Shown here piece after piece: positions 45,213-54,269 of a stretch of DNA of 64,000 nt (within the stretch, counting starts at the first letter, position 1; each line of letters starts with the position of its first letter). The stretch is from Mycolicibacterium brumae. GTDB lineage: Bacteria; Actinomycetota; Actinomycetes; Mycobacteriales; Mycobacteriaceae. Position numbers and translations under genes: made by a program. The stretch covers positions 1,178,001 through 1,242,000 of the forward strand of contig NZ_CP104302.1 in NCBI RefSeq assembly GCF_025215495.1. The letters run 5' to 3'. The notes under the pieces were generated by a model. It was not told the DNA's origin. It searched no databases and saw only the letters and a program-made list of their open reading frames with translations.

Positions 45213-46283
45213 GTGAGCGTTGGCGTCCAGAAGTACCTCGGGGCGGTGGACAGCGTGCTTGGCGGTGCCGAGCGGCTGTATCCGACCTCGACGAGCCAGA
45301 AGACGCTGAGCACACTCGAGCCCGTGATCCCGCGACCGCCGAACGGGGCGGGGAACTTGCTGACCTACTCGTCGGCCGATGGCCGGAGCTACCAGATCAA
45401 GCTGACCAGCACCGGCAACACCGACAAAGGGGTCAACTGGTGGACGAGCACGACCGACGAGAAGGGCGCGGGTGATCGACGTGATGCCGCGGGCATCCGC
45501 ACCGACGCCCGCAGCACCGGCAACGCACTGGCTCCGGCGGCCAACTCCCCTGAGGGGATGAAGACCCTGGCGGGGTCGATGGAACAGCGCCTGGCGGCGA
45601 TGGAGCGCAAGCTGGCCACCTCGAAACGCCAGAACGCGCTCCTGGCCGCACGGCTGCGCCAGATCGCCGCCGCCTACCGCGCCGCCGGCAAAACCGGCGG
45701 CGGCATACCCAACCTGGGTTCGATGGGCGGCAGTCCATCAGGAAAGCCCAGCATCCCTGGGGCACCGAAGATGAATGGCATTCCGGGGCTCAGCACACTG
45801 TTCGGCAACCGGGGGACCACCAAGACGCGCAGTGGCGAATCGGCGATCCCCTCGCTGAGTTCCGGGGCTCTCTCGGCGTCATCCTCACCCAAGGAGGTGG
45901 CGCGGGCGATCCTGGCGGAGGCCGCGCGACGGGGATACTCGCGCGAGCGCGCCATCGCGATCTTGTCGACTGCGATGCAGGAATCGGGGTTGAGGCAGCA
46001 AGCGAGAGGTGGTGGCGGCGCGTGGTGGGGGATCTTCCAACAGGACACCAGCTATCACGGACGTGCCAACCCCAACCTGAATATCTACGAGTTCTTCGAG
46101 CGCCTGGACGGCAAGGGTGGACGCACATCCTCGGACATCTGGAAGTCGATTTTCTGGCTTCAGCAGAGGCCGGGAGAGTCCTCCGCCGAGGCGGCCTACG
46201 CCAATGGAAGGAAGGCGTACCTGCGGGAGATTCAGTCGCAGGTCTCGGCGGCGACCCGCATGTATGACAGCATTGTCGGATAA
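45213..46283 (+). CDS. Lysozyme-like (SLT) cell-wall hydrolase, Rv3896c-like
   Basis: 356 residues from a GTG. The N-terminal about 90 residues include NWWTSTTDEKG. A coiled-coil stretch follows (about 112-150: MEQRLAAMERKLATSKRQNALLAARLRQI), then a Gly/Pro/Ser-rich linker. The C-terminal domain (about 225-350) looks like a lytic transglycosylase: ERAIAILSTAMQESGLRQQA holds the catalytic glutamate, followed by GGGAWWGIFQQD and the final AYANGRKAYL. It would cut peptidoglycan, perhaps for secretion or conjugation. There is no signal peptide, which fits export by type VII or an unknown route. Confidence 0.7.
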   Translation: MSVGVQKYLGAVDSVLGGAERLYPTSTSQKTLSTLEPVIPRPPNGAGNLLTYSSADGRSYQIKLTSTGNTDKGVNWWTSTTDEKGAGDRRDAAGIRTDARSTGNALAPAANSPEGMKTLAGSMEQRLAAMERKLATSKRQNALLAARLRQIAAAYRAAGKTGGGIPNLGSMGGSPSGKPSIPGAPKMNGIPGLSTLFGNRGTTKTRSGESAIPSLSSGALSASSSPKEVARAILAEAARRGYSRERAIAILSTAMQESGLRQQARGGGGAWWGIFQQDTSYHGRANPNLNIYEFFERLDGKGGRTSSDIWKSIFWLQQRPGESSAEAAYANGRKAYLREIQSQVSAATRMYDSIVG

Positions 46284-46291
46284 AACCGCCT

Positions 46292-46856
46292 TGTAGGTTC
46301 TCAAGTTTCGCTGCACTTTCTCAACTTCGTCTGCACTTCCGTTGCACCGCTCCGCGTTTCAGCTGGTCAGCACCATGACGGCGCTCGCCGGTGTATAGGA
46401 AATGCAGTGCTCCGTGAGACAAACGGTGGTGCAGCGGCGGTGAGACAAACAGGAAGGGCCAGGTCAGGGCGTCGGGAAATGCGACGCGGCGTGAGAACCT
46501 ACACGCCTTGTAGGTTCTCAAGTTTCGCTGTGCACTTTCTCAACTTCGTCTGCACTTCCGTTGCACCGCTCCGCGTTTCAGCTGGTCAGCACCATGACGG
46601 CGCTCGCCGGTGTATAGGAAATGCAGTGCTCCGTGAGACAAACGGTGGTGCAGCGGCGGTGAGACAAACAGGAAGGGCCAGGTCAGGGCGTCGGGAAATG
46701 CGACGCGGCGTGAGAACCTACACGCCTGTAGGTTCTCAAGTTTCGCTGCACTTTCTCAACTTCGTCTGCACTTCCGTTGCACCGCTCCGCGTTTCAGCTG
46801 GTCAGCACCATGACGGCGCTCGCCGGTGTATAGGAAATGCAGTGCTCCGTGAGACA
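46292..46856. repeat. Tandem array of about 213-bp MITE-like units with 12-bp inverted ends
   Basis: Unit 1 is 46292-46503 and unit 2 is 46509-46722. Each starts TGTAGGTTCTCA and ends with its complement TGAGAACCTACA. Unit 3 starts at 46727 and is cut off at about 46856. The 5-bp CGCCT lies before unit 1 (46287-46291) and between units 1 and 2; CGCC(T) lies between units 2 and 3. Each unit begins with two subterminal near-repeats (TTCTCAAGTTTCGCTGCACT and TTCTCAACTTCGTCTGCACT). None encodes a protein I can support. It looks like a non-autonomous element inserted repeatedly at its own junction. Confidence 0.8.
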
Positions 46857-46885
46857 TTATCTGTAACGGCTTCGGGGGTGTATAA

Positions 46886-46894
46886 CACTGCGCC
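46886..46894. repeat. 9-bp IS256 target duplication, left copy
   Basis: CACTGCGCC, repeated at 48383-48391, flanks the IS256-family element directly. Confidence 0.85.
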
Positions 46895-48382
46895 GAGCAA
46901 TGATCAGAACCTGTGGATGACCCTCGGTGAGGGGGCGTGAAAGTGGGCGCACCTTCCCGAGGATGATCTGAATATCCGAAGGTCCGATCATGAGCCGGCG
47001 TTGGCGCGCTGGTTCGGGAAGGTACGCCCATGCTCACCGTAGTTCACGATGCCACCGAGGCCAATGAAAGCACCGGCGGTGCCGGTCGGTCGTTGTTGGA
47101 CGAGATCGTCCGTGACGGCGCCCGGCAGATGCTGGCCGCGGCACTGCAAGCCGAGGTCGCCGCCTACGTGGCCCAGTTCGCCGACCAGCTCGATGAGGAC
47201 GGCCATCGGTTGGTGGTCCGCAACGGCTACCACCAGCCGCGTGAGGTGCTGACCGCGGCCGGCGCGGTCGAGGTGAAGGCGCCGCGGGTCAACGACCGCC
47301 GCGTGGACCCCGATACAGGTGTGCGGCAGCGGTTTTCCTCGGCGATACTGCCGGCGTGGGCACGGAAGTCCCCGCAGATGAGTGAGGTGTTGCCGCTGCT
47401 GTACTTGCATGGGCTGTCCAGCGGCGACTTCACTGCGGCGTTGGAGCAGTTCCTCGGTTCGGGTGCGGGGTTGTCGGCGTCGACGATCACCCGGCTGACC
47501 GCGCAGTGGCAGGACGAAGCCGCGGCGTTCGGGCGCCGTGATCTGTCCGGTACCGACTACGTCTACCTGTGGGTCGACGGCATCCACCTCAAGGTGCGCC
47601 TGGAGCAGACCAAGCTGTGCCTGCTGGTGATGATCGGCGTGCGTGCCGATGGCCGCAAGGAGCTGGTCGCGATCACCGACGGGTATCGGGAGTCCACCGA
47701 GTCGTGGGCCGACCTGCTGCGCGACTGCAAACGCCGCGGGATGGCTGCCCCGGTGTTGGCCGTGGGCGATGGCGCCCTCGGGTTCTGGAAGGCGGTCCGC
47801 GAAGTGTTCCCGGCGACCCGTGAGCAGCGGTGCTGGTTTCACAAGCAGGCCAATGTCCTTGCCGCACTGCCGAAGTCGGCACATCCGTCGGCGTTGGCGG
47901 CGATCAAGGATATCTACAACGCCGAGGACATCGACAAGGCGCAGGTCGCGGTCAAGGCTTTCGAGGTCGACTTCGGCGCCAAATACCCCAAGGCCGTCGC
48001 CAAGATCACCGACGACCTCGACACCCTGCTCGAGTTCTACAAGTACCCGGCCGAGCATTGGATTCACCTGCGCACGACCAACCCGATCGAATCCACTTTC
48101 GCCACGGTGCGACTGCGCACCAAGGTCACCAAGGGGCCTGGATCACGCGCGGCCGGGATTGCCATGGCCTACAAGCTGATCGACGCCGCACAAGCCCGCT
48201 GGCGGGCCGTCAACGCCCCGCACCTGGTCGCCCTGGTCCGCGCCGGCGCGGTCTTCCACAAAGGCAAACTGCTCGAACGGCCCACCGACATCACACCACC
48301 GCAACCGCCTTCAAACGGTCACGAGCGCACCGGAACGGAGGTCGCCTGAAACACCCCGATCCACAGGTCTTGACAATTTCTC
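46895..48382 (+). mobile_element. IS256-family insertion sequence
   Basis: 1488 bp. The imperfect inverted ends match at 19 of 24 positions and share ACCTGTGGAT at their inner side. Each end starts GAG. The element is bounded by the 9-bp duplication CACTGCGCC, which fits the 8-9 bp duplications of the family. It encodes one transposase. Confidence 0.9.
47030..48349 (+). CDS. IS256-family (mutator-type) transposase
   Basis: 439 residues. DDE residues are in YLWVDGIHLKVRLEQ, LAVGDGALGFWKAVREVF (with the following CWFHK signature) and TTNPIESTFATVRLRT. Also present is the family stretch LYLHGLSSGDFTAALEQFLG. Apparently intact. Confidence 0.96.
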   Translation: MLTVVHDATEANESTGGAGRSLLDEIVRDGARQMLAAALQAEVAAYVAQFADQLDEDGHRLVVRNGYHQPREVLTAAGAVEVKAPRVNDRRVDPDTGVRQRFSSAILPAWARKSPQMSEVLPLLYLHGLSSGDFTAALEQFLGSGAGLSASTITRLTAQWQDEAAAFGRRDLSGTDYVYLWVDGIHLKVRLEQTKLCLLVMIGVRADGRKELVAITDGYRESTESWADLLRDCKRRGMAAPVLAVGDGALGFWKAVREVFPATREQRCWFHKQANVLAALPKSAHPSALAAIKDIYNAEDIDKAQVAVKAFEVDFGAKYPKAVAKITDDLDTLLEFYKYPAEHWIHLRTTNPIESTFATVRLRTKVTKGPGSRAAGIAMAYKLIDAAQARWRAVNAPHLVALVRAGAVFHKGKLLERPTDITPPQPPSNGHERTGTEVA

Positions 48383-48391
48383 CACTGCGCC
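48383..48391. repeat. 9-bp IS256 target duplication, right copy
   Basis: CACTGCGCC, exact repeat of 46886-46894. Confidence 0.85.
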
Positions 48392-48481
48392 CGACGTACG
48401 GTCAGCGCCCCTGAATCCCCGTGGGGAACAGTGTTATCTGTAGCGGTGCCACCGACGTGAATACGCATCAGCCGAAGCATG

Positions 48482-48496
48482 TACCCCATGGGGGTA
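48482..48496. promoter_or_regulatory. CsoR/RicR-like copper operator, box A
   Basis: TACCCCATGGGGGTA matches the TACCCC-N3-GGGGTA pattern of the other three boxes in the window. It lies 177 bases before the helicase-nuclease gene and about 90 bases after the IS256 duplication, without a copper gene next to it. The rest of the 48392-48672 gap holds a possible -10 (TACAGT, 48585-48590) and no gene I can support. Confidence 0.55.
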
Positions 48497-48672
48497 TATA
48501 AGTCGAAGGCTCCCGAGTGCTCGGCCGACAGCATCGCCGCCCTCACGTGGCCGTCACAGCGGACACCGATACGGCGAGGACATCTACAGTGGCTGACGCG
48601 TGTTTGGCCCCACCGGGTGACCGTCGGGAACCGGCCGGGAGGTGACCATGGGCCGACCGGGAGAATGAACGG

Positions 48673-51162
48673 ATGGACTTCAACAAGCTGCTGGCAGACG
48701 GAGAACAGGCTGCGCCGATCGAGCCGCGCGAACTGTTCGCCTCGTTGCCGAGCAAGGCTGAGGGGTATGGGTACCTACGTGATGTCCAGGGTCAGGTTCT
48801 GTCCGCTTGGCACGAGCGCCGCGCCCAGCGTGACCTGATCATTAAGGTGAACACCGGGGCGGGCAAGACGATTGATGGGCTGATCATCTTGCAGAGCTAT
48901 CTCAACGAAGATCTAGGCCCTGCACTTTATGTCGCGCCTAACAAGTACCTGGTTAGCCAAGTGATCGAGGAGGCCCACCATATCGGGCTCTCCGTCGTCG
49001 AGGATCCCGACAGTCCGAAATACCGCCTGGGACAGGCGATCTGTGTCATCAATGCCTGGAAGCTGTTCAACGGACGATCGGTGTTTCGGCAGCGGCCGAC
49101 GAAGACACCGGCACCCATCGGTGTCGTCGTCATCGATGATGCGCACGCCGCTCTGAGCACCGCGCGCGATTGTCTATCGATCAGCATTCCCTACGAGGAC
49201 CCCACGTTCAAGGAGCTCCTCGCGGAGTTCCGCGACGATCTGGAGGCGTACTCGCCCAATGAGCTGCTCGATGTGGCCGAGCAGAGCCCGGGCGCGCTGC
49301 TGCGGGTGCCGTTCTGGGTGTGGCGGTCGCACCTCGAAGGAGCCCGCAAGATCCTGCATTCTGCGCAGAACAAAGCAAAGGAACACCAGCATATTTACTG
49401 GTCATGGGCGGCGGTCAGGGACGTGCTGGAGTACAGCAGGACCGTGTTCACCGGTAGGCAGGTGACGATCACCCCGCTGTGTAGCCCGGTCGGGCACATC
49501 GTCAACTTCGACGCGGCCAAACGGCGGATCTACCTGACCGCCACGTTGGCTGACGATTCCGTGCTGGTGACAGACTTCGGCGCCGATCCCGGCAGCGTGG
49601 CTACACCGATCACGCCGCAAACTGCCGGCGACATCGGTGAGCGCATGATCTTGGCGCCGATGGAGCTGAACCCGCAGCTGGCCGTCGAGGACGTGCGGGC
49701 GGGCATCGCAGAACTGGCCGACAATCGCAACGTTGTCGTGATTGCACCGAGTGAGCGTGTAGCCAAGTTGTGGCTACCCCACATCGATGAGAGCAAGATC
49801 GTGCGCGCAGATGCCGTCGCTGACACGGTTGAGCAGTTGCGCAGCGGAACGGTCGGCCTGGTCGTGTTGGTCGGCAAGTACGACGGGATCGACCTGCCTG
49901 GTGAAGCATGCCGCGTCCTGGTCATCGATGGGCTGCCGGAGGCATTTAGCGGCGAAGAACGCCTTGAAACCCAGTTGACCACGCACACATCGGGCACTGA
50001 CGACCGACAGGTGCAGCGCATCGAGCAGGGAATGGGCCGTGGTGTGCGAAGCAACGAGGACCACTGCGTTGTCTTCCTGCTGGGCGCGCGGCTGACCCAA
50101 CTTGTCTACAACCCGGATACGCTGGCGCGTTTCAGCCCGGCGACTCAAGCTCAGCTTCAGCAGTCGCGGCAGTTGGCCGGAGGTCTAGAAGACCAACCAC
50201 TGCCGGCGATCATCGATGTCGCGCGACAGGCACTGGATCGCGACCCGGCATGGGTCGCCTACGCTCGCCGAGGTTTGGCTCATGTGCCCCCCTCGCCGGG
50301 CCACGTCAGCGCAGCTGCTATCGCCCGTCGGACTGCATTCGACCGGGCTGTGGCGGGAGACCTCGCCGCAGCTGGGGAGGCGTTGTCAGTGGGCATCGCT
50401 GGCACCAGTGACACCCGCCTCCAGGGATGGCTTCTCGAACAGAAGGCGACCTATGTTGATCGCACCAATCCTGCTGAAGCGCAGAAAATTCTGACTGCTG
50501 CGCGAGCCAAGAACACATCAGTACTGCGGCCGCTGGTGGGCAACACCTACCAAAAACTGTCTGGGTCGGACCACCAGGCGATTGCCGCCAGTGACTATCT
50601 GACACGGCGATACAAGGACAAGGTCGAGATCAGGATGGGTATCGAAGCTCTGATCGAAGATCTGCGATTCGACCCTGAGCGAACTGTCGAATTCGAGCGA
50701 GCGCTTGTTGACCTCGCGATGCACATCGGACTTGCCGCGCAGCGACCCGAACACGACATCGGGCAGGGGCCGGACGGGCTCTGGGCACTCGGGCAACTCA
50801 AATACTGGGTGATCGAAGCCAAGAGCGGCTCGACGGCGAAGTACATCCAGAAGGGATACATCAACCAACTGGCCGGTTCTATCAACTGGTTCAACAGGCA
50901 GTACGACGCCAGCAGCTCGGCGTTGCCGATCTTGATCCACCCATCGAACACCCTGGCCAAGGACGCCAGCGCTCCGAACGGCGCGCGCGTCATCACGGAC
51001 ACCCGCATGGGTGCCCTGAGATCTGCGGTGTGTAATTTTGCGGACGCCCTCGTCACGGCGGGCCGCTGGGATCAGCCCGACGCCATCAACGGCCTGCTAG
51101 CCGGTCATAAACTGCGGGCCAATGAACTTTTCGGCTATACCCAAGCAATCAAACTTGGATGA
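48673..51162 (+). CDS. SF2 (DinG/XPD-like) helicase fused to a PD-(D/E)xK nuclease domain
   Basis: 829 residues from the ATG at 48673, with GGGAGA upstream. Helicase motifs: Walker A VNTGAGKTIDG (59-69), Walker B VVVIDDAHAAL (151-161) with DDAH, motif III-like YLTATLADD (287-295), and motif VI QRIEQGMGRGVRS (448-460), the last in the style of DinG/Rad3 proteins. A helical, repeat-like stretch (about 500-660) follows. The C-terminal domain (about 670-760) fits a restriction-type nuclease: ERALVDLAMHIGLAAQ, GPDGLWAL with D701, and YWVIEAKSG with E715 and K717 (D...ExK). The combination suggests an ATP-driven, DNA-degrading defence protein. I do not recognise a named system. It lies alone between an IS256 element and the copper genes. 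Confidence 0.8.
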   Translation: MDFNKLLADGEQAAPIEPRELFASLPSKAEGYGYLRDVQGQVLSAWHERRAQRDLIIKVNTGAGKTIDGLIILQSYLNEDLGPALYVAPNKYLVSQVIEEAHHIGLSVVEDPDSPKYRLGQAICVINAWKLFNGRSVFRQRPTKTPAPIGVVVIDDAHAALSTARDCLSISIPYEDPTFKELLAEFRDDLEAYSPNELLDVAEQSPGALLRVPFWVWRSHLEGARKILHSAQNKAKEHQHIYWSWAAVRDVLEYSRTVFTGRQVTITPLCSPVGHIVNFDAAKRRIYLTATLADDSVLVTDFGADPGSVATPITPQTAGDIGERMILAPMELNPQLAVEDVRAGIAELADNRNVVVIAPSERVAKLWLPHIDESKIVRADAVADTVEQLRSGTVGLVVLVGKYDGIDLPGEACRVLVIDGLPEAFSGEERLETQLTTHTSGTDDRQVQRIEQGMGRGVRSNEDHCVVFLLGARLTQLVYNPDTLARFSPATQAQLQQSRQLAGGLEDQPLPAIIDVARQALDRDPAWVAYARRGLAHVPPSPGHVSAAAIARRTAFDRAVAGDLAAAGEALSVGIAGTSDTRLQGWLLEQKATYVDRTNPAEAQKILTAARAKNTSVLRPLVGNTYQKLSGSDHQAIAASDYLTRRYKDKVEIRMGIEALIEDLRFDPERTVEFERALVDLAMHIGLAAQRPEHDIGQGPDGLWALGQLKYWVIEAKSGSTAKYIQKGYINQLAGSINWFNRQYDASSSALPILIHPSNTLAKDASAPNGARVITDTRMGALRSAVCNFADALVTAGRWDQPDAINGLLAGHKLRANELFGYTQAIKLG

Positions 51163-51230
51163 CCCTCAAACCGGTTCGTCGAAGTGACTACAGCGCCAAA
51201 CCGGACGGGCCTCGGTCACGATCGGGTCTC

Positions 51231-51247
51231 ATACCCCTCGGGGGTAT
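51231..51247. promoter_or_regulatory. CsoR/RicR-like copper operator, box B
   Basis: ATACCCCTCGGGGGTAT, an inverted repeat ending 24 bases before the lpqS start at 51272. It is inside inverted-duplication copy 1. Confidence 0.75.
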
Positions 51248-51271
51248 CCGAATCGTGCTAGCTTGGCGGGC

Positions 51272-51712
51272 ATGACCGTTGTGGCGCACCGCGAACCCCG
51301 CGGCGCGCAACGGTGGCTGATCGCGTTGATCGTGATCGTTTTCACTGCCATCCCGACCGCGCATTGCCTTGCCGGGGCCGGCCAATCGGCCGGCTCTTCC
51401 GCAACGTCCACCCATGCGCACGCGGTGGCCCCATCGTCGGATGGTTTCGCCGAGGCACTGTCGATCGCGGTGATCGACCACGCACACGCCGACCCCGTGC
51501 CGGTGGACGCCTGGTGCTCAGCGCTCGGCATGGTGGGCGTGCTGATCCACGCCGACAACCCCGGCCGCAATCTCCTGGTGCTGGCCGCTGTGCTGCTCAC
51601 CCTCGGCGCCCTGCTGTGGGGACGCCAACCAATCCGAGGCCCGCCCCGGGGCACTCAGGTCGCCAGCTCCGGCCGCGACATCCTGCATCGCCACTGCGTC
51701 ATTCGGCGCTGA
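51272..51712 (+). CDS. lpqS: LpqS-like (DUF6153-type) copper-inducible membrane protein, copy 1
   Basis: 146 residues from the ATG at 51272. An N-terminal membrane helix (about 14-35: [21 protein letters not shown]), a histidine-containing loop ([16 protein letters not shown]), a second hydrophobic stretch ([18 protein letters not shown]) and a C-terminus [12 protein letters not shown]. The end resembles that of M. tuberculosis LpqS (Rv0847), a RicR-regulated copper-response protein that also precedes cysK2. The lipobox is not perfect. Function in copper handling is by family and context. Confidence 0.75.
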   Translation: MTVVAHREPRGAQRWLIALIVIVFTAIPTAHCLAGAGQSAGSSATSTHAHAVAPSSDGFAEALSIAVIDHAHADPVPVDAWCSALGMVGVLIHADNPGRNLLVLAAVLLTLGALLWGRQPIRGPPRGTQVASSGRDILHRHCVIRR

Positions 51713-51804
51713 TCCGGCTCTCCGGGCACGGCGGCACACCGCCACGCCCAGATGAGTCCACCTCAGCACCCGGCCACCCCACGGCCACGACGCAGGAAAC
51801 AACC

Positions 51805-52917
51805 ATGACCAAAACCGTTCTATCGTCACGTCGCAGCTGCACCCATCGAGGGCCGCGGTTTCACGACCCCAACACACTTGTCGGCAACACGCCGGTGCTT
51901 TGGATTTCCGACCTTCTGGCGGACCCACATCCAGCAGGCGGACAGGCTGGTTTCTGGGCGAAGCTAGAGGGCCACAATCCCAACGGAATGAAGGATCGAC
52001 CAGCGTTGCACATGGTCGAACAGGCGCGCGCGAGGGGCGATCTCCGGCGCGGAGGAACCATCGTCGAATCCACCAGTGGCACGCTCGGGTTGGGCCTAGC
52101 GTTGGCCGGGATCCTCCATGAGCATCCGGTGGTGCTGGTGGCCGATCCGGGGCTTGAGCCGATCGTCCACCGGATGCTCACCGCGTACGGCGCTCGGGTG
52201 GTCACGGTCGCTGAACCGCACCCTGTGGGTGGCTGGCAGAAGGCCCGGAAGGACAGGGTCGCTGAGATCCTCGCCGACGAACCGAACTCGTGGTGCCCTG
52301 ATCAGTATCAGAACCCCGACAACGTAGCTGCGTACCGGGGGTTGGCCGAGGAACTCATCGATCAACTTGGCGTCGTCGACACCTTGGTCTGCTCGGTTGG
52401 CACGGGTGGTCACTCTGCTGGGGTGGGGAGGGTTCTGCGTGAACACAACCCGCATTTGCGCCTGGTCGGCGTTGACACGATTGGCTCGACCATCTTTGGC
52501 CAGCCCGCGAGCGAACGACTGATGCGCGGGTTGGGATCAAGTATTTATCCCGGCAATGTCGACTACGAGGCGTTCGACGAGGCGCATTGGGTCGCGCCGA
52601 ATGAGGCCGTGTGGGCCTGCCGCACTCTAGCGGCCACCCATCACGCCACCGGCGGCTGGAGTGTCGGCGCCGTCGCGTTGGTGGCCGCGTGGGTTGCGCG
52701 AACATCATCGCCAGAGACCACCGTCGCTGCGGTGTTTCCGGACAATCCATTGCGCTACCACGGCACCATTTACGACGACGATTACTGCGCCCGGCACGAC
52801 TTGCTTGATCGTCCTCCGGCGGCGTCGCCAGATGTGGTCGGCGATCCTGGGGAGCGGATAGTCGGCCGGTGGACGCGGCTGACTCAGGTCATCGATCCGA
52901 TTGGCCGGTCGAAGTGA
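51805..52917 (+). CDS. cysK2: Cysteine synthase-family PLP enzyme CysK2-like (Rv0848)
   Basis: 370 residues. Fold-type II PLP enzyme. The PLP lysine is in [17 protein letters not shown], the substrate loop in [17 protein letters not shown] and the phosphate-binding glycines in [14 protein letters not shown]. The order lpqS-cysK2-MFS is that of Rv0847-Rv0849. CysK2 makes S-sulfocysteine from O-phosphoserine and thiosulfate. The start codon and first four codons (MTKT) lie inside the inverted duplication and are shared with the unrelated small gene at 56271, so the 5' end of this gene may have been replaced. The stop overlaps the MFS start (GTGA). Confidence 0.85.
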   Translation: MTKTVLSSRRSCTHRGPRFHDPNTLVGNTPVLWISDLLADPHPAGGQAGFWAKLEGHNPNGMKDRPALHMVEQARARGDLRRGGTIVESTSGTLGLGLALAGILHEHPVVLVADPGLEPIVHRMLTAYGARVVTVAEPHPVGGWQKARKDRVAEILADEPNSWCPDQYQNPDNVAAYRGLAEELIDQLGVVDTLVCSVGTGGHSAGVGRVLREHNPHLRLVGVDTIGSTIFGQPASERLMRGLGSSIYPGNVDYEAFDEAHWVAPNEAVWACRTLAATHHATGGWSVGAVALVAAWVARTSSPETTVAAVFPDNPLRYHGTIYDDDYCARHDLLDRPPAASPDVVGDPGERIVGRWTRLTQVIDPIGRSK

Positions 52918-54191
52918 TCTCCACGTTTCGGGAGTTCAAGTCTTTCGACCGACCCAGCCAGGTGCTGATGGTCAACCAGTTCGGCATCAACGTCGGTTTC
53001 TACATGCTGATGCCCTACCTTGCCGGTTACCTCGCCGGCCCCCTGGGTATGGCGGCGTGGATTGTTGGACTGGTCTTGGGTGTCCGAAACTTCTCCCAGC
53101 AGGGCATGTTCCTGATTGGAGGCACGCTGGCAGATCGTTTCGGGTATCGCCCCCTTATCGTCGCCGGCAGCGTGCTGCGCACGGCGGGGTTCCTGCTGCT
53201 GGCGTTCAGCGACACCCTCCCGGCGATCCTGATCGCGTCAGCGGCGACAGGTTTCGCTGGGGCGCTGTTCAATCCCGCGGTGCGGGCCTACCTGGCTGCC
53301 GACTCGGGTCCAAGGCGGGTAGAGGCTTTCGCCGTCTTCAATGTGTTCTATCAGGCCGGTATCTTGTTGGGCCCGGTCCTCGGTCTGACCATGGTCGCCT
53401 GGGATTTCCGGATCACATGCGCAGTGGCTGCTCTGGTGTTCGCAGCGCTGGCGGTACTGCAGCTGACCGCGCTGCCCCCGCATCCGGCCCGCAGCGCAGG
53501 GGAGCGGGAGCCGGTCTTGGCGGAGTGGTGTTCGGTCCTGTCTAATAAGCCGTTCCTGCTGTTCGCTGCGGCGATGATCGGGTTCTACGTGCTCACCTTC
53601 CAGGTCTATCTGGCATTGCCGCTGCAGGCGCAGGCCCTCACCGGGGTCAACGTCTCCGACACTGCCCTGGTGACGGGAATCTTCGTGATCTCGGGATTGG
53701 TTTCGATCCTGGGGCAGGTGCGCCTGACACGGTGGTTGGCAGAGCGATTCGGCTCCAGTCGTTCCCTGGTACTAGGCCTGCTGGTCACCGCGGCCGCCTT
53801 CTTGCCGTTGACATTGGCACCGACCTCGTCGACCTTTGGGCCCTTTGTGGCGGTTCTGGCGCTGATGGCCACGGCTACGTTGTTGGCGCTCGGCACAATT
53901 GCGACGTTTCCGTTCGAGATGGACAGTGTCGTCATGCTGGCGCGTGACCGGCTCGTCGCGACCCACTACGGCCTGTACAACACGATCGTCGGGGTTGGCA
54001 TCCTCGCTGGAAATCTGTTGGCTGGCAGACTTTTTGAGATCGCACAGGAGAAGGGCGCGCCGTCGTTGCTTTGGCTGGCGCTCACCGCTGTCGGGCTGTT
54101 GAGTGCGTTCGCGGTGTTCACGCTTCGGCACGCGGGGATGCTGGCCGGCCGGAAAGAGCCGACGTCCGTTGAAGTCTCGGCGACAAGCTAG
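52914..54191 (+). CDS. MFS transporter (Rv0849-like)
   Basis: 425 residues from the GTG at 52914, which overlaps the cysK2 stop; the longer frame upstream is a cysK2 shadow. About 12 hydrophobic segments. MFS motif A-like [17 protein letters not shown] between helices 2 and 3, and [21 protein letters not shown] later on. It is coupled to cysK2, as in M. tuberculosis. The substrate is unknown; a sulfur amino acid or metal-related compound is a guess from the operon. Confidence 0.85.
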   Translation: MISTFREFKSFDRPSQVLMVNQFGINVGFYMLMPYLAGYLAGPLGMAAWIVGLVLGVRNFSQQGMFLIGGTLADRFGYRPLIVAGSVLRTAGFLLLAFSDTLPAILIASAATGFAGALFNPAVRAYLAADSGPRRVEAFAVFNVFYQAGILLGPVLGLTMVAWDFRITCAVAALVFAALAVLQLTALPPHPARSAGEREPVLAEWCSVLSNKPFLLFAAAMIGFYVLTFQVYLALPLQAQALTGVNVSDTALVTGIFVISGLVSILGQVRLTRWLAERFGSSRSLVLGLLVTAAAFLPLTLAPTSSTFGPFVAVLALMATATLLALGTIATFPFEMDSVVMLARDRLVATHYGLYNTIVGVGILAGNLLAGRLFEIAQEKGAPSLLWLALTAVGLLSAFAVFTLRHAGMLAGRKEPTSVEVSATS

Positions 54192-54269
54192 ACGTCATCG
54201 GTAGGGGCGCGGACGGCCCAATCTTCGTCGGTCGTCCGCGCCCCTGTTCGAGGCTCCTAATCGGACTGG

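Larger units (their letters stand above)
51216..51816 (+). repeat. 601-bp inverted duplication, copy 1
   Basis: It starts TCACGATCGGGTCTC and ends GACCAAAACC. The same sequence is present in reverse orientation at 56260-56860, also 601 bp. It carries a copper box, a complete lpqS-like gene, the following 92-base spacer and the first four codons of the next gene. The lpqS proteins encoded in both copies are identical, so the duplication is recent or kept uniform by recombination. Confidence 0.9.

Noticed and set aside
46284..46894. Possible CRISPR array because of repeated units
   Set aside because: Units are about 213 bp, nearly identical throughout, have inverted ends, and lack short repeats with unique spacers. 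No cas gene is present.
46407..46940. 177-codon frame running through the repeat units
   Set aside because: The frame simply repeats because the DNA repeats. It has no recognisable protein features and uses the inverted ends as coding sequence.
48479..48838. 119-codon frame starting inside copper box A
   Set aside because: It overlaps the helicase gene out of frame and has no recognisable features. The box itself is a better explanation of the start.
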